From G963674685 sp964591275 (lineage in GTDB: Bacteria; Lernaellota; Lernaellaia; JACKCT01), in contig CAZQAE010000003.1 of assembly GCA_964591275.1 (NCBI GenBank), positions 62,001-126,000 on the forward strand: a stretch of DNA of 64,000 nt, written 5' to 3'. Below, piece by piece: positions 25,642 through 35,100 of the stretch. The notes under the pieces were generated by a model. The model worked only from the letters and a program-made list of their open reading frames with translations. It was not told the DNA's origin and searched no databases. The position numbers were made by a program, and so were the translations under genes. Each line of letters starts with the position of its first letter. Positions within the stretch are counted from its first letter, which is position 1.

Positions 25642-26274
25642 ATGATCGTCAAATGTCCCCACTGTAAGGTAACGATTGATGTTTCCGGGATTGCGCCGGG
25701 AACGAAAAGCGCTTGCCCGAACTGCCAGGGCGTATTTGTCACTCCTGATATCCCCACTGCGGCGCCGGTGATCCAACTCGATGCGCAGCCGAGGCCGGCG
25801 GGTCCGCCGCCAAAAACCAGCGGATTGGCTATCGCATCGCTGGTATTGTCCATTCTGGGAGTTTTAACTGCCTTTATCGGAGTCGGGATCATTTTAACTG
25901 TTATCGCGTTGATTTTTGGCATCTCGGCGATGAAGCAAATCAAAGCGCGCCCCGCCGAGCAACGTGGTTATGGATTGGCCCTTGCCGGAGCGATTATTGG
26001 CGGCATCTTTACCTTTATTTTTTTTCTCAGCATTCTCGCGACGATTGCCATCCCCAGTTTTGTGAAATACCGGGAGCGGGCAAATGAAGCATCCAAAATG
26101 GAACACAGTTCCAGCGCCGATTATACGGCTAATCTTTCCGACCTCTTATCCTTTGACAAGAACCTCAGTGACGAATCTGATGTCACCTGGGTTTTTGGCG
26201 TCGCCAACGGCTCCGGCTACACATTCACGACGAACCATTCCGGCGGCAGTCAGACCTTCGAATTTACTGACTGA
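25642..26274 (+). CDS. Zinc-ribbon, DUF4190-like membrane protein with pilin-like tail
   Basis: The protein is 210 aa; the ATG at 25642 follows CAGGAGTTTAA. N-terminal zinc ribbon (CPHCKVTIDV...CPNC, MJ0042-like), Pro-rich linker, then two or more transmembrane helices of the DUF4190 type (GLAIASLVLSILGVL, GYGLALAGAIIGGI). The second helix region runs into ILATIAIPSFVKYRERANEA, which is strikingly like the start of type IV pilin mature helices. A polar beta-rich tail ends the protein. Related fusions occur in environmental bacteria. The function is unknown; a membrane sensor or minor pilin-like role is possible. Confidence 0.7.
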   Translation: MIVKCPHCKVTIDVSGIAPGTKSACPNCQGVFVTPDIPTAAPVIQLDAQPRPAGPPPKTSGLAIASLVLSILGVLTAFIGVGIILTVIALIFGISAMKQIKARPAEQRGYGLALAGAIIGGIFTFIFFLSILATIAIPSFVKYRERANEASKMEHSSSADYTANLSDLLSFDKNLSDESDVTWVFGVANGSGYTFTTNHSGGSQTFEFTD

Positions 26275-26440
26275 GAAAGACAGGCGGGCAAAATATTTTA
26301 CACACATCATCATTATTGCTAATCTTCGTTCACTAACGCAGCTTCGATTATGGAGCTTGCGGCAAAACCGGGTGAAAACAGGCGTCGGTCTGCTGCCCGC
26401 GCATTATTTTTTTGATGGGCCCGATGGGAGAAAAAGAAAA

Positions 26441-27691
26441 ATGAAAACGTTCTTTACAGTTGTTGCGTCGCTGGCGCTGGTCCTGGCGCTTTTGAACCCC
26501 TCCTTCGCGGCCACCGGCGGTCCCGATCCTTTCGGCTACTTCTGGGACAGCTCGGAACCTTATATCTGGGCCGATATTTCCGACGGAAACCTGCTGCCTG
26601 CGGGCGACGAGATTATCAGCGGCGGCGTCTCATTGGGTTTTGACTTCGAGTACTACGGCAACGATTTCGATACGGTGTACGTGGCGTCCAACGGGCACAT
26701 TTCCTTTAATGGCCGGATTTTCACCGACGTCGTATGCGCTCCCGACGCCGCCGACGAGGCTTTCGCGGGCCTATGGACCGACATCAACACCGCCTCCGGC
26801 GGCGACATTTACTATAAAATCATCGGCGTTGCACCGGACCGAAAATTCATTGCGCAATACGACAACGTAGCCTCCGAAGCCGACGGCGGCGATCTGGCAT
26901 CCTTCCAGATTGTTTTGGAAGAGGCGACCGACGACGTCGTGATCTACGTGCGCGACGCCTTCGAGGACGCATCGAGTTTCCTGGGCATCCGGGGCTTTTT
27001 GATGAATCATTATTTGTACTACGCCTGCGGAGATCCGGCGGGTTCCGGCAACCTGGCGGTGCGTTTTTATATGGGCGGATCGACGACGACCACCACGCCG
27101 CCAACAACGACCACAACGACCCCGGCGACGACGACAACAACCCCGGCGACCACCTCAACCACGGCGCCCACCGCAACTACGACAACAGTTTCCCCCACAA
27201 CTTCAACCACTACCACGACCTTCGGCGGCGACTGCGACGAGGTTGTCGATGGCTTTCTCGCGCAATGTCCCGACGAGGCCAGCGACGCGGATGAATTCCG
27301 CACGATGGTGTGCGTGACCTATGAGGACCCCGAATGCCTGGAATGGTGCATGGATCATCACGACGACTGCCCTGACATCTATCTTTGCTACATGGACTCA
27401 GCCTGCTTCACCACCGATGACGATATGAATGATGATCTTGACGATGACGTGGATGATGATCTGAACGACGACGCCAATGACGATCTTGATGACGACGACG
27501 ACTGGGTCATGGATGACGATGAGGACGACGACACTGAGCAGTGCATCTCCTGTAAAATCACCGCCGAATGTTCCGAAGCCCTGGGAACCGGCTGGGTCTG
27601 CATCGACGGCTGCTGCGCGGATTTAAACGAAGACGCGAGCGACGGCGATGACGACGACGACGCGGCGGACGCCAGCGGTTGCTGCGGGTAG
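26441..27691 (+). CDS. Secreted nidogen-like protein with Thr- and Asp-rich stalk and C-terminal Cys
   Basis: About 416 aa. I use the ATG at 26441, which begins a clear type I signal peptide (MKTFFTVVASLALVLALLNP, SFA-ATGG); the open frame extends far upstream without signal character. The domain at about 25-205 (FDFEYYGNDFDTVYVASNGH, FAGLWTDI, FQIVLEE) resembles NIDO-like beta-sandwich regions. A Thr-rich linker (TTTTTPATT), a Cys-rich segment, an Asp-rich stretch and a second Cys-rich segment follow. The protein ends DASGCCG. The acidic stalk lies at the C-terminal side, the reverse of the lipoproteins here. There is no lipobox. Confidence 0.78.
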   Translation: MKTFFTVVASLALVLALLNPSFAATGGPDPFGYFWDSSEPYIWADISDGNLLPAGDEIISGGVSLGFDFEYYGNDFDTVYVASNGHISFNGRIFTDVVCAPDAADEAFAGLWTDINTASGGDIYYKIIGVAPDRKFIAQYDNVASEADGGDLASFQIVLEEATDDVVIYVRDAFEDASSFLGIRGFLMNHYLYYACGDPAGSGNLAVRFYMGGSTTTTTPPTTTTTTPATTTTTPATTSTTAPTATTTTVSPTTSTTTTTFGGDCDEVVDGFLAQCPDEASDADEFRTMVCVTYEDPECLEWCMDHHDDCPDIYLCYMDSACFTTDDDMNDDLDDDVDDDLNDDANDDLDDDDDWVMDDDEDDDTEQCISCKITAECSEALGTGWVCIDGCCADLNEDASDGDDDDDAADASGCCG

Positions 27692-28029
27692 GAGCGGCCT
27701 AGGGAATGACGAATTTCGAATGCGGAATGCGCGGGAAGCCCGGAGGGCGACACAATCATTGGAAAGATAATACCTGGATGTGTTGCCCTGCGTGCTTAAA
27801 GACAACGCTTGAGTAAATTATCACCTTTTATGGCGTGCCCACGCAGTCTGATTCGTTATGGACACCAGGGGGTTTTTATGTCAAAATTGAAGGTGAGGCG
27901 GAAAACTATTGGATATGAGATAAATCCGGATTTTCCGTTTTCGGCGTGTTTTAAACCGTGAGCCATCCCAACCGATCTCTTGCGGCTCGGAAAAAGTGTT
28001 TTTTGGAAAAAAGCCCTAGGAGAAGTCTT
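27692..28029. other. Intergenic region with imperfect inverted repeat
   Basis: 338 bases without a gene. AGGGCGACACA (near 27745-27755) and TGTGTTGCCCT (near 27779-27789) are inverted arms with one mismatch. Nothing else is recognised. Confidence 0.5.
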
Positions 28030-29307
28030 ATGTTCAAGCAATTCTTACGCATCTGCTTCGCAGGCGCATTTGTTACGATGGCTCTTTGCGTAGTCATCGT
28101 ATCATGCAACGATGGTTTCGTCCTGGATATCGAAAATTCTGATGAGGACGCCGCCTCACAAGATGACGCGCCATTAGTCAAAACTTTTGGGGAACCTCTT
28201 GATGAACCGGGGGCCGGGGCCGCCATACTGAGCGCCATTACCTACTCCGGAACCGTGATTGATCCCAGGGATGATGAAGCCGTGGTGGACGCGCAGATTC
28301 AAGTCACCTTTGCCGACGGCACCGATTTCGGACACGCGCTCATTTATTCCGATGAGGACGGCAAAGTGGCGTTCACTGGCGACACTGGCTTCGATTATAA
28401 AATCACGGTCACAAAAGCTAATTACATTACGACGGAACTGTGGACCAAACGATCCGTCTGCGGCGATCTGGAAGGAACGCTGCCGACCGTCTGGCTTATT
28501 CCTGAGCCTCTTATTCAGGAAGGGGCCATTGCCGGCCAAATCAAGGACGCCTTTACCGGCTTTCTGATTCCTTTCGCGGACCTCAAATTCCGTGAGGGAC
28601 TCAACTCGCCGGATACCGGCTCGACTTTATACACCGCGCAGACAAGCAACAGCACAGGGGACTTCGGCAAATATACCGTCGACACAATGAAAGCAGGGGT
28701 TTATACCGCCAATGTCACCGAGACCGGTTCCGGTTACGTACCCGCCACTGTTCTGGTCTATGTCCTCGGCGGTCGCACCGTCAACGGACAACACGGGGTC
28801 ATGACAACGGTTTTGCAACAGAATCAAATGCGCATTGTTGTAACCTGGGGCGCCACCCCTTTCGATCTTGATTCGCATCTTTGGGCGCCATGTCCTCCAG
28901 GCGCCTCATGCAATAACGGCAATTACCAGCATCTGTATTATTCCACCAGGGGCGGGGCGTTGGCTCCCTGGTTTGACCTGGACGTGGATGATGTAACGCA
29001 ATTCGGCCCGGAGACCACGACGGTGTATGACGCATCGCAAACACTGGGCGAAACCTACAGTTTTCTCATGCATGACTATTCGAACGGCTCGTGCGTTGCC
29101 AATTGCCTGGCCATGTGCAACTCGCCTGGTTATAAAGTCGATGTTTACGCTGGTGAATGCGTGCAGACTTTCTATCCCACGCCGGGAAGCGATGCGACCG
29201 TATGGCATGTTTTCGACGCGTCCTTCGACGGATCCGTGTGGTCCGTCATGCCTATCGATGATTATTGCCACGCTGGAGCGAGCGACGTCGGACCGACATG
29301 CTACTAA
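28030..29307 (+). CDS. Lipoprotein with carboxypeptidase-regulatory-like domains and DLDSHL domain
   Basis: About 425 aa. The ATG at 28030 has TAGGAGAAG upstream. Lipobox VVIVSC, then a short acidic segment (ENSDEDAASQDD). Two beta-sandwich domains of the CarboxypepD_reg type follow (YSGTVIDPRDDEAVVDAQIQ; GAIAGQIKDAFTGFLIPFAD). The final domain carries IVVTWGATPFDLDSHLWAP, a motif common to secreted YfaP-like/DUF2135-like proteins, with six or more Cys. Binding or structural role on the surface inferred. Confidence 0.8.
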   Translation: MFKQFLRICFAGAFVTMALCVVIVSCNDGFVLDIENSDEDAASQDDAPLVKTFGEPLDEPGAGAAILSAITYSGTVIDPRDDEAVVDAQIQVTFADGTDFGHALIYSDEDGKVAFTGDTGFDYKITVTKANYITTELWTKRSVCGDLEGTLPTVWLIPEPLIQEGAIAGQIKDAFTGFLIPFADLKFREGLNSPDTGSTLYTAQTSNSTGDFGKYTVDTMKAGVYTANVTETGSGYVPATVLVYVLGGRTVNGQHGVMTTVLQQNQMRIVVTWGATPFDLDSHLWAPCPPGASCNNGNYQHLYYSTRGGALAPWFDLDVDDVTQFGPETTTVYDASQTLGETYSFLMHDYSNGSCVANCLAMCNSPGYKVDVYAGECVQTFYPTPGSDATVWHVFDASFDGSVWSVMPIDDYCHAGASDVGPTCY

Positions 29308-29327
29308 CAAAAATCAGCGGGATAAAT

Positions 29328-30194
29328 ATGATGACTCTAAAGTTTGCCAATTATAACAAGGTCCGCTTGATCCTTCTGACCACCTGTGCGGCGCTGCTGC
29401 TCTCGGTTTCGGCTTTCGCCGCCACTTATAACTTCGAAGACGGATCAGACGGAGAAGTGGTCGTGCAAGAGACCGTTCCCGGCGTTGAGTTTTTTCCCAC
29501 CGGCGGACGCAACTGGATTTACGGCGACTGGCGGACTGGCGCTTATAACGAGATTTACCGTCCCATGGACCCTGACAATCCAACGGAGTGGGACCTGGAC
29601 AACAACATTTTCGCATGGCTCGGCGTTGAGCAGGACACGGGCAAGATCAACTTCAGCGAAGGAGCCACTTACTTCGCCATGAGTTATTCATCGCAGGATA
29701 TTCTAACGCTAAGCGGCTATAATTCCATGGGCCAAATGGTGGACGTAGTGACCGGAAACCCCACACTGGCTGCCGGCGAGATGGATTTGTTGCGCGTGGA
29801 GTCCGACGACCTGATGTCGGTCATCATCGGCGACGGCAACCGGGCGAATTATTGGATCGTCGACAACATTGACACTGATGCCTTCATTGCGGATTGCCTG
29901 ATCGACCCCGACTGCGACGATGGAGTGTTTTGCAACGGCGCCGAAACCTGCAACACGACGGATTACGTCTGTGAATTGGGCGAGATCCCATGCCAGGACG
30001 ATGGCGAGTTTTGCAACGGCGAAGAATATTGCGACGAGGAAATCGGCCAGTGTAGCGCGGATCCCCCATGCGACGAGGGGCAGACATGCAACGAAGACGG
30101 AGATTTTTGTGTTGATATCGTCGAGCCGGACCCGGAAGAGCCGGCCGCGCCCGATCAGGAAGTCGTTGGAGGCGCATGTTGCGCCTGTGAATAA
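29328..30194 (+). CDS. Secreted Cys-rich repeat protein with C-terminal GGACCACE
   Basis: About 288 aa. The start is one of two ATGs at 29328/29331. Type I signal peptide (LLSVSAFA-ATYNF), no lipobox. Residues 30-180 form a beta-rich domain (FEDGSDGEVVVQETVPGVEF) without a recognised family. The Cys-rich stalk has CDDGVFCNGAETC and CQDDGEFCNGEEYC units, clearly related to those at 3-1193 and 1409-3271. It ends VVGGACCACE, matching VTGGCCGCE of those proteins. The shared stalk plus terminal motif on an unrelated head domain suggests a modular anchoring unit. Confidence 0.82.
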   Translation: MMTLKFANYNKVRLILLTTCAALLLSVSAFAATYNFEDGSDGEVVVQETVPGVEFFPTGGRNWIYGDWRTGAYNEIYRPMDPDNPTEWDLDNNIFAWLGVEQDTGKINFSEGATYFAMSYSSQDILTLSGYNSMGQMVDVVTGNPTLAAGEMDLLRVESDDLMSVIIGDGNRANYWIVDNIDTDAFIADCLIDPDCDDGVFCNGAETCNTTDYVCELGEIPCQDDGEFCNGEEYCDEEIGQCSADPPCDEGQTCNEDGDFCVDIVEPDPEEPAAPDQEVVGGACCACE

Positions 30195-30208
30195 TAAGGG
30201 GGCGCTTT

Positions 30209-31159
30209 ATGGACCTGATTCTTGTCATCACGAAAGACTCGTCCATCGGTCAGGCCATCGAAAAAGCCGTTGATCCATCAAAATTCCTCGTCTGGGTTTC
30301 CCATTCCTTCCAGGAAGCCCGCACCATGGTGGGGCAACAAAATACGCCCGCCATCATTATTGATGGACAAAGCGACATCGACACCGGCATTGAATTTATT
30401 GAAACTATCAAGCTGAAACTCGGAAAACTGACAATCGTGTGCGTGATGCTGTGCGCCGAAGACGCGGATATCGACATAAAAAAGTGCCTTCGCTCCGGCG
30501 TAGACGAGGTCATGGTATGGCCTTCGCCGGCGGAAGATATTGTTCAGAAGATTGATCAGCTCCTCAAAGAGTACGAAGTTCACCAGGGAACGAGGCTGCT
30601 GGAGTTTCAACGCGATCATGAGCCTGATTCCTCACCGCGATATGACAAAAACAAAGGCCTCGCCGATCACATCACCTCATCCGGCGGCTTCATAAATTTG
30701 AATCAACCTCGCGTCCCTGTCACTTCCAACCCCTCAGAACCGCGTATTGAAGCATATAAAATGAGGCCGAATTTAAAACCCGCCGCCATAAATTTGGAAA
30801 CCCATGATGACACGCCTACAGCTGAAATATACCATCCTCCAAAACACGCGGAGGAGGAAAGTGTGCCGGGAATGCATGCTCTAACGCCGCAGTTTTCTAC
30901 GGAGCACGACAACGAACGGGGCGAGGAATTCCGCACCGATAACGTGGACATCCAGAAAGACAACACCAAAAATGCGGTGGAAAAGGCCCTGGGACAACTG
31001 ACGCCCGAGAGGATTGGTGAGATGGCCGCCGAAATACTGGATCGAAAATTGAGCGAGGCCGCACGGACCAATATCCGCCGAATCATCGCACAATCCGTTC
31101 GCGAAGAAGTTGAAAAGATCATTCCCGACCTGGTTGAAAGTTTAAAAGCGAAACTATAA
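30209..31159 (+). CDS. Receiver-like domain protein with helical C terminus
   Basis: The protein is 316 aa. The first 120 residues have the CheY-like alternation (LILVITKDSSIGQAIEKAV, AIIIDGQSDIDTG, VCVMLCAEDADIDIKKCLRS, DEVMVWPSPAEDIV). The phosphoacceptor position appears as IIIDG and the first acidic pair is reduced, so phosphorylation is uncertain. A disordered middle of about 120 residues follows. The C-terminal helix (LSEAARTNIRRIIAQSVREE) ending IIPDLVESLKAKL resembles tails of deltaproteobacterial receiver proteins. It starts 14 bases after the preceding stop. Confidence 0.75.
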   Translation: MDLILVITKDSSIGQAIEKAVDPSKFLVWVSHSFQEARTMVGQQNTPAIIIDGQSDIDTGIEFIETIKLKLGKLTIVCVMLCAEDADIDIKKCLRSGVDEVMVWPSPAEDIVQKIDQLLKEYEVHQGTRLLEFQRDHEPDSSPRYDKNKGLADHITSSGGFINLNQPRVPVTSNPSEPRIEAYKMRPNLKPAAINLETHDDTPTAEIYHPPKHAEEESVPGMHALTPQFSTEHDNERGEEFRTDNVDIQKDNTKNAVEKALGQLTPERIGEMAAEILDRKLSEAARTNIRRIIAQSVREEVEKIIPDLVESLKAKL

Positions 31160-31212
31160 CCCCTCGCCGACATCCCACTTTTGAAATCAAACGATGCAAG
31201 AGGTCTTGAATC

Positions 31213-32112
31213 GTGGCCTTTGAACTGAACGACATTGAAATGGAATTGATCCGACTGGCTCTAAAAGAGGATTTGGGATCCGGCGACATCACTTCCGAAG
31301 CCACCATTCCCGCCCATCTCGACGGCGTGGGTTTTATCCGGGCCAAGGAGCCGCTGATATTAGCCGGATTGCCCTACGCTAAAGCCGTGTTTGAGGCCAT
31401 CGACCCAGGCATAGAGTTTGCGGAATCATCAACGGACGGAGATCGACTCAATGCCGGCGATGTTGCGGCCAGGGTCAGTGGAAACCTGCGTTTTCTTCTT
31501 GCCGGAGAAAGGCTGGCCTTGAATCTGCTCCAGCGATTGTCCGGCATCGCCACATTGACGGCGCGATTCGCCCAACAAATCAGCGATTCCTCTGCACGCA
31601 TCACCGACACGCGCAAGACGACGCCCTTGTGGCGCCGGGCTGAGAAGTTCGCCGTGAAAGCCGGCGGCGGAGTCAATCACCGCATGGGCTTGCATGATGC
31701 GATCCTCATCAAGGACAACCATATCGACGCCAACGAATCGGCGGCATTGGCCGTGATGAAAGCCCGCCAGGGTTGCCATAGCGATGTACCGATCATCGTA
31801 GAAATCCGAAAGCCCGAGGAAGTGGAGCCCGTCCTCGCGGCAGGCGCCACGCGGCTGCTTTTGGACAATATGTCCCCGGAGCAATTGGCTCAGTGTGTGA
31901 AAATCGTTTCGCATCGAGCTATCACCGAAGCGAGCGGATCGGTGACTTTGGAAAAGATTCGCAAGATCGCCGCAACGGGAGTTGATTATATTTCCATCGG
32001 CGCACTGACGCACTCGGCCGCTGCGGCCGACCTGAATTTCAAGATCAAAATTGTCCACAATCCAAAATTACCGCTCGAAACGGAAGAAACACCTAGCCGG
32101 ATTGTCCGGTAA
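31213..32112 (+). CDS. nadC: Nicotinate-nucleotide pyrophosphorylase
   Basis: The protein is 299 aa. It converts quinolinate and PRPP to nicotinate mononucleotide in NAD synthesis. Motifs: ALKEDLGSGDITSEAT, LNLLQRLSGIATLT, TRKTTPLWRRAEKFAVKAGG, HRMGLHDAILIKDNHI, LLLDNMSPEQL. Length is normal. The start GTG at 31213 begins the conserved region. It overlaps birA by one base (TAATG), so nadC-birA-coaX form one cofactor operon. Confidence 0.95.
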   Translation: MAFELNDIEMELIRLALKEDLGSGDITSEATIPAHLDGVGFIRAKEPLILAGLPYAKAVFEAIDPGIEFAESSTDGDRLNAGDVAARVSGNLRFLLAGERLALNLLQRLSGIATLTARFAQQISDSSARITDTRKTTPLWRRAEKFAVKAGGGVNHRMGLHDAILIKDNHIDANESAALAVMKARQGCHSDVPIIVEIRKPEEVEPVLAAGATRLLLDNMSPEQLAQCVKIVSHRAITEASGSVTLEKIRKIAATGVDYISIGALTHSAAAADLNFKIKIVHNPKLPLETEETPSRIVR

Positions 32113-32924
32113 TGAATGGCGATTTCAACTTTGATCGTCTGAGTGAAGGACTCGGCGACATCCCGATTGGCCGAAACCTAGTCTATCATCCTCAAGTTGA
32201 CTCCACGAACGATACTCTGTCCCGAGCCGCCTCCCAGGGCGTCGCGCACGGCGCGGTCGTCATCGCTGAAACGCAAACCAGCGGACGGGGACGCCGCAGA
32301 CGCAACTGGTTTTCCCCGCCCGGATTGAACATCTACACATCAATCCTATTGCGTGAAGGTCTGCAAAGCGACCTTCTGCCTTTTCTGGTCTATCTGGCTG
32401 GCTTGGCTGTCGTCGAGGCTGTTTCGCCTTTTTTGCCTTCGCCCCCTTTTTTGAAATGGCCCAACGATGTGCATGTCGCCGGCAAAAAGTTGTGCGGCAT
32501 CCTTTGCGAATCCATGAAAGATCGAAATGGCCGGGCGGCGATCCTGGGAATCGGCCTCAACGTCAACGCAGCAGGCTCCGACTTCGCCGACGACCTGCGC
32601 GACAGCGCCGTGTCGCTGAAAATCCTGACGGGCAAAACGCTGGACAGAACCATGCTGCTGGCGATGCTTTACCGCGCCGTGGACCGGTTGTATAAGGATC
32701 TTCTGGACGATAAAGATCGAATCGCCCGGCATTGGAAGCGTCTGGCCGAAGTCCCGTACGTGGAGTACACGATCGACCGGGACGGCGATCTGGTTACAGG
32801 TATGGCCGTTGATCTGGAGCCTGACGGCGCCCTGCTCTTAAAAACCGCCGGAGGTCTGATCCGGATTTACCACGGCGATGTCGTCCGATATCGCCGGAGA
32901 GGAAATCATGCTGCTGGTCATTGA
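32112..32924 (+). CDS. birA: Biotin--[acetyl-CoA-carboxylase] ligase, HTH-less
   Basis: The protein is 270 aa. It activates biotin as biotinyl-AMP and attaches it to BCCP. Motifs: QVDSTNDTL, ETQTSGRGRRRRNWFSPPG, KWPNDVHVAGKKLCGIL, GIGLNVN. The C-terminal SH3-like domain is present. There is no N-terminal winged helix, so it is a group I ligase that cannot repress transcription. bioA is 2.2 kb downstream. Confidence 0.93.
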   Translation: MNGDFNFDRLSEGLGDIPIGRNLVYHPQVDSTNDTLSRAASQGVAHGAVVIAETQTSGRGRRRRNWFSPPGLNIYTSILLREGLQSDLLPFLVYLAGLAVVEAVSPFLPSPPFLKWPNDVHVAGKKLCGILCESMKDRNGRAAILGIGLNVNAAGSDFADDLRDSAVSLKILTGKTLDRTMLLAMLYRAVDRLYKDLLDDKDRIARHWKRLAEVPYVEYTIDRDGDLVTGMAVDLEPDGALLLKTAGGLIRIYHGDVVRYRRRGNHAAGH

Positions 32925-33672
32925 TATCGGCAACACCAATGTTGTTCTGGGAATTTACGATGGTGTTGAACTCACGGCTTCATGGCGCCTTGCCACGATC
33001 AAGGGACGAACGGAAGACGAGTACGGGATACTGCTCGGCAACCTCATTGAACAAGTGAATCTGTGCCCAAAGGACATCGACGGCGTCATCCTTGCGTGCG
33101 TCGTCCCGCCCCTGGCTTCCGTATTTGAAAAGCTTTCCCGAAAAATGTTCGACATCGCGGCCCTGGTCGTCGGTCCCGGCGCGCGCACCGGAATGCCCAT
33201 CTTGTACGACAATCCCAAGGAAGTCGGCGCCGACCGAATTGTCAACGCCATCGGCGCATTCGCCGAACATAAGGGTCCTCTCATCATTGTCGATTTCGGC
33301 ACCGCCACGACCTTCGATGTCGTATCCGCTCGCGGGCAATACACGGGCGGCGCCATCGCTCCGGGCATCGGGATATCCATGGATGCCCTGTTTTCCAGAA
33401 CGGCAAAGCTGCCCCGTGTGGATTTTACTCATCCGAAAAGCGTTATCGGGAAAAACACCGTCGATAGCATGCAGGCCGGTATTTACTTTGGCTATGTGGG
33501 CCTCGTCGACGCCATCGTATCCAGAATTATTAAGGACCTCGGCGAAGATTGTTTCGTGCTGGCCACCGGAGGTCTTGCGTCGATGATTGCCGATGAATCG
33601 GACGCCATTGACGCGGTGGATGAGGATATCACACTCAAGGGACTTCGAATTCTTTACGAGCTAAACACTTAA
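32908..33672 (+). CDS. coaX: Type III pantothenate kinase
   Basis: The protein is 254 aa from the ATG at 32908, which has GGAGAGGAAATC upstream and overlaps the birA end by 17 bases. It catalyses the first step of coenzyme A synthesis. ASKHA-fold motifs: LLVIDIGNTNVVLGI, GADRIVNAIGAF, IIVDFGTATTFDVV, GGAIAPGIGIS, ATGGLA. Confidence 0.95.
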   Translation: MLLVIDIGNTNVVLGIYDGVELTASWRLATIKGRTEDEYGILLGNLIEQVNLCPKDIDGVILACVVPPLASVFEKLSRKMFDIAALVVGPGARTGMPILYDNPKEVGADRIVNAIGAFAEHKGPLIIVDFGTATTFDVVSARGQYTGGAIAPGIGISMDALFSRTAKLPRVDFTHPKSVIGKNTVDSMQAGIYFGYVGLVDAIVSRIIKDLGEDCFVLATGGLASMIADESDAIDAVDEDITLKGLRILYELNT

Positions 33673-33745
33673 AGCGAAATGGAGACAATTGACTTATGGA
33701 AATGGCTCGTGATAGTCAATTGATGTCGTGTGAGGACACTAACAA

Positions 33746-34057
33746 ATGAAGCTGATTTTTCGGAGCATGCTGATTGTTTCGGCGTTTGCGTTCCTTGCAG
33801 GCTGCTCGGCTCTGGACATCGAATCGTCGATCGACCTGGAAGAGACAAAGGAGTTGTTCGCCTCGGCAAAACGCGCCGGGGCGGCCGTCAAATCGCCCTA
33901 CGAATTCTACTGCGCCGAAATTTATCTCAAACAGGCCATTAATGAATACAAAAACGGGGACAACACTTCCGGCGACCATTACCTTGAAAAAGCCCACGCC
34001 AAGTCAGCCCTGGCCTATCAGAACGCAAAAAAATTCAAGAAGATTGAATTAAAATGA
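33746..34057 (+). CDS. DUF4398-like small lipoprotein
   Basis: The protein is 103 aa. Lipobox FLAGC. The remainder is two helices with YEFYCAEIYLKQAINEYKNG and DHYLEKAHAKSALAYQNAKK, the pattern of DUF4398 helical-hairpin proteins that accompany OmpA-family lipoproteins. Its stop overlaps the next gene's start (ATGATG), so the two are coupled. Confidence 0.82.
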   Translation: MKLIFRSMLIVSAFAFLAGCSALDIESSIDLEETKELFASAKRAGAAVKSPYEFYCAEIYLKQAINEYKNGDNTSGDHYLEKAHAKSALAYQNAKKFKKIELK

Positions 34058-35100
34058 TGCGTTCTCGAAACATGAACAATGCCATTGCCACCCTATTGGC
34101 GGTCCTTTTTGTTTTCGCCTGGGGCTGTTCCCATCGCCTTGATGAAAAAATTCCGCCCCTGGAAAGCAAGCTGGAAAAAGCGCGAAGCCACGGTGCCCAG
34201 TGGTGCGCTCCCAAGGAGTTTTCCTCAGCAGAAGCCTATCTGGATTTCGCCAAAACGGAAATCGCGCGCAAGAACGTCGCCGATGCCCAGACTTTTCTGA
34301 ACTATGCCGACGGATACGCCAACACCTCCCTGGGGAAAACGGCCAATTGCAAAAATGACCTGGACGGGGACGGCGTTATCGATTTGCTCGACGGCGATCC
34401 TTACCGCGCTGAAGATTACGATGGTTGGCAGGATACGGACGGAATTCCGGATGCCGACAACGATGGCGACGGATTTCTCGACGGCGAGGACGCCTGCCCC
34501 GACAGCGCCGAAGATTTCGACGGACATGAGGACAAGGACGGATGCCCCGACCTGGACAATGACGGGGACGGCATCCCCGATGGCGTCGACAAATGCAAGT
34601 ATCAGCCTGAAGACATTGACGGGTGGCTGGACGAGGACGGGTGTCCGGATTTGGACAATGACATGGACGGTTTTCCCGATGTGGAGGACAATTGTCCCGA
34701 CGCCGCGGAAACCAAAAACGGATTCCTGGACGACGACGGCTGTCCGGACATCCAGCCCAAGATTTTCAAGATCATCTTAACGCCCGAGATCAAGTTCAGC
34801 GGTCGAAGCACCAGGCTTTATAACAAATACAAAAAAACCCTCGCTGAATTTGCCGGACAACTGATCGCCAACCCGGAACTTTCCCTGCGCATTGAGGCGC
34901 ATTTGGAAAAAGGACCGAATCCCGCAGGCGACAAACTCATCACGCAAAAGCAGGCCGAGGTCGTGGCCCAAACGCTCATTGGCGCCGGCATTGAGTCCGA
35001 ACGCCTGATCCCCATCGGATTCGGCGGCGAACGCCCGTTGGAAGGCGTTAAAGGCCGCGGCAACCGGCGGATTATGCTGATCGTTTTCCAAACCCAATGA
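34054..35100 (+). CDS. OmpA-family lipoprotein with TSP3-type Ca2+ repeats
   Basis: The protein is 348 aa. Lipobox FAWGC. An N-terminal helical segment resembles the DUF4398 protein before it (CAPKEFSSAEAYLDFAKTEI). Residues about 105-230 are thrombospondin type 3-like calcium repeats (DLDGDGVIDLLDGD, DADNDGDGFLDGEDACPDS). The C-terminal OmpA peptidoglycan-binding domain (LRIEAHL, QKQAEVVAQTLIGAGIESER, GFGGERPLEGVKGRGNRRI) is complete. It links outer membrane and cell wall. The stop overlaps the bioA start. Confidence 0.9.
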   Translation: MMRSRNMNNAIATLLAVLFVFAWGCSHRLDEKIPPLESKLEKARSHGAQWCAPKEFSSAEAYLDFAKTEIARKNVADAQTFLNYADGYANTSLGKTANCKNDLDGDGVIDLLDGDPYRAEDYDGWQDTDGIPDADNDGDGFLDGEDACPDSAEDFDGHEDKDGCPDLDNDGDGIPDGVDKCKYQPEDIDGWLDEDGCPDLDNDMDGFPDVEDNCPDAAETKNGFLDDDGCPDIQPKIFKIILTPEIKFSGRSTRLYNKYKKTLAEFAGQLIANPELSLRIEAHLEKGPNPAGDKLITQKQAEVVAQTLIGAGIESERLIPIGFGGERPLEGVKGRGNRRIMLIVFQTQ

